DNA from: Allokutzneria multivorans | GTDB lineage: Bacteria; Actinomycetota; Actinomycetes; Mycobacteriales; Pseudonocardiaceae | Reading direction: 5' to 3' | Assembly (NCBI RefSeq): GCF_039537405.1 | Contig: NZ_BAABAL010000019.1 | Span: 62,001-126,000 of the forward strand | Length of the DNA stretch: 64,000 nucleotides | The notes under the pieces: model-generated | The model's input: only the letters and a program-made list of their open reading frames with translations | Databases searched by the model: none | Told to the model about the DNA's origin: nothing | Made by a program: the position numbers and the translations under genes | Shown: piece after piece, positions 15,923 to 22,048 of the stretch | Layout: each line of letters starts with the position of its first letter | Numbering within the stretch: position 1 is the first letter of the stretch

Positions 15923-16388
15923 CGGTGTCAACAGTCTCATGCCAGTCCTTGTTCCGCCGGGCAGCCTCATCGATGCTCCGATCCTGATGGTCGAGGTCAG
16001 GCTTGACGTCGAAGTGCAGCCCGAGCATCCCCCGCTGTGCATGGAGCTTGATCGGTTCGCTGTAGTAGAGGCGCCACTCATCGTCCTCAAGGCGCCACTT
16101 CAGTTCATTGATATCAGGGCTTCGCGCCATCCCAGCCTTGGCGTCGTCCGGATACTCCAACTCTCCCCGTTCAGCCTTCTTGATCTTGGTCATGATCGCC
16201 GAAATGAAGTCATCGCGAGCTACCTGCCCCTGAGTTGCTTCGATCAGAGCCGCACACTGCCTGGCCTCCCTCATCGGCAGGTTGATGCCGTTCGGCTCGT
16301 ACCAGCGCCAGTTGCCACCGCCGTTGAACGCGAAGGATGATCTGTTTGGGAACACCAACCCCCCAGCCGCCGACCGGTCTGCATCCAC
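15909..16388 (-). CDS. HigB/RelE-like toxin of the TAC operon
   Basis: 159 residues from a GTG start. The C-terminal part has the RelE/HigB pattern: PDINELKWRLEDDEWRLYYS (the ELR and R..Y strands), LGLHFDVKPDLDHQD (the K-containing strand) and SIDEAARRNKDWH (the closing helix). The N-terminal half (WRWYEPNGINLPMREARQ, FISAIMTKIKKAERG) is longer than in short HigB toxins. Members cleave mRNA at the ribosome. It is first in the operon, followed by antitoxin and SecB-like chaperone: the HigB-HigA-SecB order of the mycobacterial TAC locus. Confidence 0.65.
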   Translation of the reverse strand: MDADRSAAGGLVFPNRSSFAFNGGGNWRWYEPNGINLPMREARQCAALIEATQGQVARDDFISAIMTKIKKAERGELEYPDDAKAGMARSPDINELKWRLEDDEWRLYYSEPIKLHAQRGMLGLHFDVKPDLDHQDRSIDEAARRNKDWHETVDTEYRQ

Positions 16389-16540
16389 GTGCAGTAGCTA
16401 GTACTACGACGGTCAGGTCACGTTTCGCATTCGCCAGTAGGCGGCGCAACATACCGTGCCTGGATCGCTACGCACCTGTCACCAAGCACCCCTGACCGGG
16501 TACGTAGCACTTTCCAAGACGGGACAGCGGAAGCGTCGGC

Positions 16541-17020
16541 CTACCGCATGCGCCGGTGACCGATAGGCGGCAAGGCAGCTAAGGCCGAGGGAAGCGGGGT
16601 GATGCCCTGCTGGGCGTACCAACCCCGAGCCCACCTCAGCACCGCGCCTCGCCGCAATCGCCATTCACCACACAGTTGGGACAAGACGTCCTCGCAGAAG
16701 TCCTTCCGCAGCCTGTCGGCCACGCGATCGACGGAGGTAGGGAAGTCATACCGCTCCTGCGGTTCATCCAAGGCGTCGGCGAGGACCGCCGAAGCAGCGC
16801 GGGAAGGGCCGCCGCCGTTGTAGCCCCAGCCAAAGCCGCCCCCGCGATCCTCGTCGAACGCGTGCAACTCCCGCAGGCGCAGCCGCCCGTCCTGATGTGC
16901 CAGTTCCCGCTCGGTCGGGCCGTACTGGGAGACCTCGACGAAGATGCGGGCCGCCGCTTGCCCATCCGGGTGATCAATCCCGTGGTACGTCCGGTCTTCC
17001 TCGCGCGCCTGACCACTCAC
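16541..17020 (-). CDS. DUF6166-like hypothetical protein
   Basis: 159 residues from the GTG at 17018-17020, which has a GAGGGAG ribosome site. RTYHGIDHP at the start, VSQYGPTERELAHQDGRLRL, and the glycine-rich GGGFGWGYNGGGPSRAASAV followed by LADAL resemble the DUF6166 family, usually found near mobile elements. The C-terminus (VLSQLCGEWRLRRGAVLRWA) is basic. Function unknown. It stands alone between the TAC operon and the serine recombinase. Confidence 0.55.
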   Translation of the reverse strand: MSGQAREEDRTYHGIDHPDGQAAARIFVEVSQYGPTERELAHQDGRLRLRELHAFDEDRGGGFGWGYNGGGPSRAASAVLADALDEPQERYDFPTSVDRVADRLRKDFCEDVLSQLCGEWRLRRGAVLRWARGWYAQQGITPLPSALAALPPIGHRRMR

Positions 17021-17184
17021 ACCTGGCTCCCTCTGCAGCACAACCCAACCGCGCCGATCATGTCGAAGTTCGTCGGCGCGGAAAGTGGCATCAGGAGTGG
17101 TTCGGCCTGGTGATTGCTTGGTACTTGGCCACAATCTGGCGAATGTCGCCTCCGTGCCGCTGGGAGCCGGACACTAGTACTGAG

Positions 17185-18063
17185 TCACAGCCTCACGCTC
17201 TTGCCATCAGCCTGCATTGCCCTAAGTGCCTCCCACCCGGCGCGCTTGCGTTGGGCATCCTGCTCGGCAGCCGCGCGGTACTTGTCGTACTGGGCGCGCT
17301 CCTCCGGCGTCATACGGTCGAGCTTCCGCTTGTGCGCTTCCGCCTTGTACTGCCGATCCTTGGCCTTGCTGACGCACGTCGCGCAGAACCAGCCCTCACC
17401 GCGCACGGGATGCTCACGGCGCGCCTTGGTCCCCTTGCCGCACTCGGCGCACTGCGGCTTGTCGCTGTCCGGTGAACCGACGGATGGCTCCGCCAAGGTC
17501 GGTGCCGTGAGGTGCCGATAGAGCGTCGCTCGGCTGACGCCGATCACCTCAGCAATCTCAGCCACGGTGTGCGCCCGCTTGCCGTCGTCGTCGGTCTCGG
17601 CATACAGCTTCCGCGCGGTGGCCAACTTGGCGGCCGTGATCTTCGCTGGTCGCCCACCTTTACGGCCTCGGGCGCGTGCGGCCTCCAGTCCTTCCACGGT
17701 GCCCTCGCTGATCAGGTCGGCGGTGAACTCATCGACGGCGCCGAGGATGTGGAAGGTCAGTCGCCCTGCGGGGGTGCGGGTGTCGATGTGCTGCTTAAGC
17801 ACCACCAGGTCGATCTCGCGGTCGGCGAGCCATGCGGTCACCTCGGTCAGGTTGCGCACCGAGCGGGCGATGCGGGACAAGCGAGTCACCACCAGCGTGT
17901 CGCCGGGGCGCAGGTAGTCCAGGCACTTGTCCCACTGCGGGCGGCTGGCGAGCTTGCCGGACACCTTGTCGGTGAAGATCCGTTCGCAGCCCGCAGCCTC
18001 CAGCAAGTCCACCTGGGACTCGTCGTGCTGATCACGGGTGGACACGCGCGCGTAGCCGATCAT
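17185..18063 (-). CDS. Serine recombinase (resolvase/invertase) with Cys-rich tail
   Basis: 292 residues from the ATG at 18061-18063. The resolvase domain MIGYARVSTRDQ carries the catalytic Ser, with LVVTRLSRIARSV and HILGAVDEFTADLISEGTVE as the other signature stretches. A HTH follows (TVAEIAEVIGVSRATLYRHL). An extension then has CAECGKGTKARREHPVRGEG and WFCATCVSK, a probable four-Cys zinc site, and ends in a Lys/Arg-rich helix. It is larger than Tn3-type resolvases (about 185 residues) yet lacks the long domain of large serine integrases. A 12-bp inverted repeat lies just upstream. The element already has a tyrosine integrase, so this enzyme probably has a separate role such as dimer resolution or inversion. 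Confidence 0.88.
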   Translation of the reverse strand: MIGYARVSTRDQHDESQVDLLEAAGCERIFTDKVSGKLASRPQWDKCLDYLRPGDTLVVTRLSRIARSVRNLTEVTAWLADREIDLVVLKQHIDTRTPAGRLTFHILGAVDEFTADLISEGTVEGLEAARARGRKGGRPAKITAAKLATARKLYAETDDDGKRAHTVAEIAEVIGVSRATLYRHLTAPTLAEPSVGSPDSDKPQCAECGKGTKARREHPVRGEGWFCATCVSKAKDRQYKAEAHKRKLDRMTPEERAQYDKYRAAAEQDAQRKRAGWEALRAMQADGKSVRL

Positions 18064-18078
18064 GGTCACGTCACTAGT

Positions 18079-18211
18079 GTCTCATAAACGGTACTTGCGC
18101 GCACTTGTGAGACATAGATTTCGGACACGAGTTTTGAGAACGCGGGTCCTGCGGTAACGATGGCGGCCGAGCACTACGCCGGATCGTCCCGCAAACGATC
18201 GTTTATGAGAC
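18079..18211. repeat. 12-bp inverted repeat upstream of serine recombinase
   Basis: GTCTCATAAACG at 18079-18090 and its exact complement CGTTTATGAGAC at 18200-18211, 109 bp apart, with a partial copy (GTGAGACATA) near 18107. The first copy is 15 bp upstream of the recombinase start. This could be a recombination (res-like) site or a pair of operators. Confidence 0.55.
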
Positions 18212-18398
18212 GCGTCGCGAGCGCGGTGGCAGGCTCCCCGGAGCCCAACGCGTCCAGCGCCAACGCCGCACCCTCCAGCCGGTTTCGAGCACCCGCCGGG
18301 CACGCCAGTACTCCCGTGGCGACCTCGGCCAGCACCGCGCGCAACCGGGCGGCCGTGTCGGTGGCCAGGGAACGCAGCTCGTCAGTCGCAGGGTTCAT
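18174..18398 (-). CDS. Small hypothetical protein (74 aa)
   Basis: Starts MNPATDELRSLATDTAARLR and is almost entirely helical (ARNRLEGAALALDALGSGEP). It overlaps the upstream Cys-rich gene by ATGA and is last in a chain of three coupled small genes. Its 3' end overlaps the inverted repeat ahead of the recombinase. Family not recognised. Confidence 0.5.
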   Translation of the reverse strand: MNPATDELRSLATDTAARLRAVLAEVATGVLACPAGARNRLEGAALALDALGSGEPATALATRLINDRLRDDPA

Positions 18399-18616
18399 GG
18401 CTGCTCATCGCAGACCGACTGCGCCACCTCCGCGCACCGAGCGCAGATGATCGCGTCACCCCGCTCCGCGAGCCCGGCGGGCTGAGCGCACAGCGCGCAC
18501 AGCACGGAGACGAGTCGCGGGGGGCCACCAGCAACTTTGACCTCGTATCCGCGCGGTGCGCCGGACTTGGTCGCACGCACCGCGCCAGCCGCCGCCCACG
18601 CCGTAGGGCTACTCAT
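18395..18616 (-). CDS. Small zinc-ribbon-like protein (73 aa)
   Basis: Starts MSSPTAWAAAGAVRA. Two cysteine pairs, CALCAQPAGL and CARCAEVAQSVC, suggest one zinc ribbon. The ATG overlaps the stop of the 55-residue gene upstream, and the gene's own stop overlaps the next ATG, so all three are translated together. Probably a DNA- or protein-binding accessory factor of the element; function unknown. Confidence 0.5.
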   Translation of the reverse strand: MSSPTAWAAAGAVRATKSGAPRGYEVKVAGGPPRLVSVLCALCAQPAGLAERGDAIICARCAEVAQSVCDEQP

Positions 18617-18776
18617 CGTCGGCCCGATCCGCTGGCACCAGCCTGAACAACCCCACGGTTGGGGTGGCGGGCACGAGCTTCAGTCGCGGCTCCGGCCACG
18701 CGTCGGCCACCGAGTGCGGCACGGTCTCGGGCGGCAACCACCGAGTCCTGCCTGCTGTTTCGCGATCAGAGTTCAT
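18609..18776 (-). CDS. Tiny hypothetical protein (55 aa)
   Basis: MNSDRETAGRTRWLPPETVP is the start; the product ends VGLFRLVPADRADDE. It overlaps the next gene (ATGAGTAG at the junction), which supports it as a real coupled gene. It begins 14 bp after a degenerate copy of the CTCCGGC...CCCTTG site. Likely one of the short AICE proteins upstream of regulatory genes. Confidence 0.4.
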   Translation of the reverse strand: MNSDRETAGRTRWLPPETVPHSVADAWPEPRLKLVPATPTVGLFRLVPADRADDE

Positions 18777-18789
18777 GAAAAGCATTGTG

Positions 18790-18811
18790 CGACAAGGGTT
18801 TGTTGCCGGAG
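18790..18811 (-). promoter_or_regulatory. Repeated leader site, copy 1 (degenerate)
   Basis: On the minus strand CTCCGGCAACAAACCCTTGT, related to two exact 22-bp copies at 19618-19639 and 21546-21567. All three lie shortly upstream of minus-strand open frames. Candidate promoter or operator. Confidence 0.35.
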
Positions 18812-18824
18812 AGTTGCCGCGCCG

Positions 18825-18986
18825 TCACGACTCACACCCGCGCACCAGCAACGCGCTCGCAGCCTCCAGCATGGATGCCTCCAGTTCGACCTCACGCCGA
18901 TGTCGGGCACGGCGAAGAAGCTCGCGCCGCGCAAGCGCTTCCAGGGCGACGTCCGAGGGCGCGGAGCCGCGTCTGCGGGCCGCCAT
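18825..18986 (-). CDS. Small helical protein coupled to XRE regulator
   Basis: 53 residues, MAARRRGSAPSDVALEALAR, then a basic helix rich in Arg, Glu and Leu ending LLVRGCES. Its ATG shares a base with the stop of the XRE regulator (TGATG), so it is co-translated. Function unknown; such partners may be antirepressors or dimerisation partners. Confidence 0.45.
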   Translation of the reverse strand: MAARRRGSAPSDVALEALARRELLRRARHRREVELEASMLEAASALLVRGCES

Positions 18987-19558
18987 CACCGACGCACCTG
19001 TGGGCGGCGTGCGAGCTGATCCTGTTGCGGCGCAGGCTGGTCGACAGCTTCGACCAGCGCCGCCGCCCACGCCTCAAGCTCCTCGGCCTCGGCGAGGGCC
19101 TCCGCCGCGCGGCGCTGCGCTTCGGCACAGCGCAGCTCGCGCGCCTGCTCGTAGACGCGCAGTGTGCGCGCACGGAGCGGGCGGCGACGGTTCCACGTTC
19201 GCAGCGAAGAGCCCGCGGCCTCCTGAAGATCAAGATCCAGCACGGCTACCGCAAGTTCGTCCCGCCCACGGCGCAGCGCAACGGCCAGCTTCCGCGTCGA
19301 GCTGGTCGACGGGCGCACCGAACCCGCCTCCAAACGCTCCACAGTGCGACGATCCAAGCCCGCCAGCGCGGCGAGGTCGACCTGGCGCAGGCCCTGCGCC
19401 AAGCGCTCGCGCCACAACAGCGCACCGAACGTCCGGCGAAGCACGGCGCGCTCGTCGTCGGGGACCGCGCCCGGGCGTGCACCTCGCGCGCGCGAAGCGC
19501 CGGGCGCCGAGCGGAGCGAGGGCTCTGCGGGTGCGCGCGTAGCGCCGGTTGGGGACAT
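18986..19558 (-). CDS. XRE-family regulator of the element
   Basis: 190 residues. The helix-turn-helix is central, about residues 45-105: FGALLWRERLAQGLRQVDLA, ALAGLDRRTVERLEAGSVRP, STRKLAVALRRG. A charged C-terminal helix (RVYEQARELRCAEAQRRAAE, ALAEAEELEAWAAAL) may form a coiled coil. The first 35 residues are Pro/Arg-rich, and a start near DDERAVLRRTF is possible. A 22-bp repeated site lies 60 bp upstream. It probably controls this minus-strand block of the element. Confidence 0.65.
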   Translation of the reverse strand: MSPTGATRAPAEPSLRSAPGASRARGARPGAVPDDERAVLRRTFGALLWRERLAQGLRQVDLAALAGLDRRTVERLEAGSVRPSTSSTRKLAVALRRGRDELAVAVLDLDLQEAAGSSLRTWNRRRPLRARTLRVYEQARELRCAEAQRRAAEALAEAEELEAWAAALVEAVDQPAPQQDQLARRPQVRR

Positions 19559-19617
19559 GCGGACAGCGTGCGCTGCTGGGCGACATGAGCACGGGAGGCG
19601 CGCCGAAGTCGTTGCGG

Positions 19618-19639
19618 CGCAAGGGTTTTCGAGCCGGAG
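19618..19639 (-). promoter_or_regulatory. Repeated leader site, copy 2
   Basis: 22 bp identical to 21546-21567 (minus strand CTCCGGCTCGAAAACCCTTG...), 60 bp upstream of the XRE regulator. The two exact copies flank the PIN-domain module, so they may instead be cassette boundaries. Confidence 0.45.
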
Positions 19640-19692
19640 TGGAGTCGGCTAGCCAATCCTGGACTCGGTAGCCCGCGCGATCAACGCCGTAC

Positions 19693-20337
19693 CTACGCGT
19701 CGCCCACCGAACTGACAGAGTTGGACTTCGCGGTCCCGTTCCTCGCGCCTGGTTGCTCGCTCTCGCGAAGGTCCCGCCCGCTAGAGATGTCACGACCACG
19801 GACCAAGCCGCTTACCTGAGCAGCACGCTCCTCGACCTCAGCAGCTTGAAGCCTCTCTTCCTCTTCTTCTGCCTGACGGTCGATCTCCCAGTCATCGAAG
19901 CTTGGCTCCCACACGATAGAAGGCTCAACAATGCTTACTCCGTCAACCGTCGTCGCGTAGGGAAAAGCACCATCGCGTGACATGAAATAGTCAACCTTCT
20001 GGCGAATCGCTGTCGCCAGATGAGAAGCGTCAGGCCCTCTTAGCCTGAGTCGATCTCCAAGCATGAGCGCTTCACGAATGACGAATAAGTCCAGCTCGAC
20101 CCATTCAATAAGATTCTGCAAGTACCGGTCGATCGCATCGTTTCGGACAGCAGGTTCTACATCTCCCCGCCAGCCGATGACCTCAGCCATCAAGAGAGTC
20201 GAAGCGACCAACTTGATCTCGCCGCGTTCCGCAGCGCGTAACACCTTCAGAGAGTCGGCCCACAGAAGTCGCTCCCGCTTGATCACGTTGAAGACCAGCG
20301 GCGTATCGATGTAGACCTTCGTTATGCGCTTAGTCAC
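19693..20337 (-). CDS. PIN-domain nuclease (VapC-like)
   Basis: 214 residues. The PIN acidic residues are visible: KVYIDTPLVFNVIKRE (first Asp), STLLMAEVIGW (Glu), LRGPDASHLATAIRQ (Asp) and DYFMSRDGAF (Asp). They cover residues 1-130, the length of a VapC toxin. An extension of about 75 residues follows, strongly acidic and helical (DDWEIDRQAEEEEERLQAAE). PIN proteins cleave RNA. The gene overlaps the upstream partner by 8 bp, as toxin-antitoxin pairs do. Lower GC than the neighbours. Confidence 0.72.
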   Translation of the reverse strand: MTKRITKVYIDTPLVFNVIKRERLLWADSLKVLRAAERGEIKLVASTLLMAEVIGWRGDVEPAVRNDAIDRYLQNLIEWVELDLFVIREALMLGDRLRLRGPDASHLATAIRQKVDYFMSRDGAFPYATTVDGVSIVEPSIVWEPSFDDWEIDRQAEEEEERLQAAEVEERAAQVSGLVRGRDISSGRDLRESEQPGARNGTAKSNSVSSVGDA

Positions 20338-21148
20338 GGCGCAGCAGGTCCATATACTGAGTGGTAGTTAGCTCTCCTGTGGCACTGGGTGCCATCCCCA
20401 GTATGTCCCAGGCGGTGAGAGAGGAGTCTTTCTCCGGAAGAACATGCAGCTCGGTTAGACTCAGCCTGACTGGTTGTCCCAAGCTGTTTCGGGTCAGCTC
20501 GCCACCTGCCATCACTCGCCTACCCCAAGCGTCTCGCAACGCATCACGATGCTCAGCGTTGCCGCGGATATCTACCGCACGGCGAGTACCTTCAACCACA
20601 ATCTGGGCTTTCGGGTGTTGCTCGTTACGGGCAACCAATACCTCAACTTTGCCAGTAACGCTGCCCCACGCACGTTGAGCCGGACGCACCGCTTGCTTAG
20701 CCTTGTCCACGGTCTGCGTGTCGATGATCGCATTCATCTGACATCTGCCCAACTGCGTAAGCTTGATGTCCCTCAGCCGCTCCTTGACCATATGGTCGCC
20801 AACCTTCTGCACCCGTTCAACGGTTCTGGCGCTGAAAAGTGGAGGAATCGCTGGCTCTTGATGCAGCTCGCCGATGCCAGCAACGAAACCGTTGCTAGCA
20901 AGCGCGATCGTATTGGGCGGCCGGTGCGAGGGAATTTCCTGTGGGGCCAAGATGATTCTCAGCTTCTGGCTACCACTGAGACTCTGAACGGCCCAGTCCA
21001 AGCGGGGAGAACGAGTGGGAATAGCGAGGCGATCCACCTCTTCGAGAGCAAGGCGAATTTCAGTCAAGATCGACGTATAGCCCGATAGCGACAGGTTTCT
21101 GTCCGCATTGAGGAGCACCTCCACAGCGGCATCCTCGATGATCGTCAT
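20330..21148 (-). CDS. Partner protein of the PIN nuclease (possible antitoxin)
   Basis: 272 residues, no family recognised with certainty. It starts MTIIEDAAVEVLLNADRNLS. The middle has VGDHMVKERLRDIKLTQLGR and a beta-rich part VEVLVARNEQHPKAQIVVEG. The end has QPVRLSLTELHVLPEKDSSL and DILGMAPSATGEL. There is no obvious short DNA-binding motif, so it is much larger than a VapB antitoxin. The 8-bp overlap with the PIN gene indicates obligate co-expression. The pair could be a toxin-antitoxin or a defence module. Confidence 0.5.
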   Translation of the reverse strand: MTIIEDAAVEVLLNADRNLSLSGYTSILTEIRLALEEVDRLAIPTRSPRLDWAVQSLSGSQKLRIILAPQEIPSHRPPNTIALASNGFVAGIGELHQEPAIPPLFSARTVERVQKVGDHMVKERLRDIKLTQLGRCQMNAIIDTQTVDKAKQAVRPAQRAWGSVTGKVEVLVARNEQHPKAQIVVEGTRRAVDIRGNAEHRDALRDAWGRRVMAGGELTRNSLGQPVRLSLTELHVLPEKDSSLTAWDILGMAPSATGELTTTQYMDLLRRD

Positions 21149-21253
21149 AGCTCGCCTCCCCCCTACTCATCCACGCTTGCCATCATGACAGTCCAACACC
21201 TGCATGTCAGCAGCGCCTCTTGATCAACCAGTCGACTACGGCTGCTCAGCCGG

Positions 21254-21529
21254 TTACCTGTCGTTCAGCGTCCACGGAACGCTACCGCCGCTTACCCCTC
21301 CGCCCGTCGTCGCAACCGAAATGTGTGCCGACCGGTGAACGAACGAGACGTCTCCACCTGATGCGCCGCGCACGTCAAGTTCGGCCCAGAGTCCTGCGCA
21401 CCCGCGACGGACCGCGTCCTCTGCCACGGCTTGATGCTGGTGGCCGCGCGGCGCAGTGTGTCCAACGGCTGGCCTGTGTCGGCCTACTCCGCGCTCGATG
21501 CAGCGCAACGGTCGCGACTGGTAGTCCAT
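21254..21529 (-). CDS. Doubtful small ORF
   Basis: 91 codons beginning MDYQSRPLRCIERGVGRHRP, 16 bp downstream of the exact leader-site copy at 21546-21567. The placement is the only support; composition is ambiguous, other frames look similar, and no family is recognised. It may be a decayed gene. Confidence 0.22.
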   Translation of the reverse strand: MDYQSRPLRCIERGVGRHRPAVGHTAPRGHQHQAVAEDAVRRGCAGLWAELDVRGASGGDVSFVHRSAHISVATTGGGVSGGSVPWTLNDR

Positions 21530-21545
21530 GGCGAACCCGTTGTCC

Positions 21546-21567
21546 CGCAAGGGTTTTCGAGCCGGAG
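21546..21567 (-). promoter_or_regulatory. Repeated leader site, copy 3
   Basis: Exact 22-bp match to 19618-19639. It lies 396 bp upstream of the PIN-partner start and 16 bp upstream of a doubtful ORF. Confidence 0.45.
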
Positions 21568-21678
21568 CAACAATGGATTGTCTATCGGGATGGGCGCGGC
21601 GCTCTCCCCTTCCCCGACACGCCGCTCTCGTGGCCTCACCCGTCCTCGGATTCGACGGGGCCGCAGACCAGAGGGCGT

Positions 21679-21996
21679 GTAACGCAGTGCGTAACGCAGG
21701 CCGGACCCCTGCGTTACTCCTGTTTGCGCAGGTCAGCGACGGTTTCGGCGCGACTGCGACGCTGTAACGCAGAGCCGGGGGAAACCGCCGCAAATGTAAA
21801 GCACTATGCCAGCGGCCTCACCTGACATCCCTATGGACCTTTACCCAAGTTTCTGCGTTACAGCGCTACACATGGGGGCAGAAAGCCGCTCTGACCTGGG
21901 AAAACGGGTGTAACGCAGAGGAGCGCGGTTACGTTTCGCTACGTTACGCATCCGCACCACCACCGGCGCTGACCTGCGAAATCGCTTGTAACGCAG
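21679..21996. repeat. GTAACGCAG iteron array (candidate origin)
   Basis: Direct copies of GTAACGCAG at 21679, 21691, 21764, 21910 and 21988, inverted copies CTGCGTTAC at 21709 and 21853, and further GTTACG fragments near 21928-21948. The last two direct copies sit inside a longer repeat (CTGACCTG.GAAA.CG..TG before each, GAGGA after). The array occupies the non-coding stretch 21149-22048 next to the primase gene. Together these suggest the replication origin of the element. Confidence 0.7.
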
Positions 21997-21998
21997 AG

Positions 21999-22027
21999 GA
22001 GGCGGCCCCCGCGATGGGGGCCGCCTC
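21999..22027 (-). terminator. Strong hairpin after the primase gene
   Basis: GAGGCGGCCCCC, loop GCGAT, GGGGGCCGCCTC: perfect 12-bp stem, 22 bp beyond the primase stop. No U-run, as is usual in actinomycetes. Confidence 0.65.
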
Positions 22028-22048
22028 TGTGGGCTTGGGGCACGGGTT

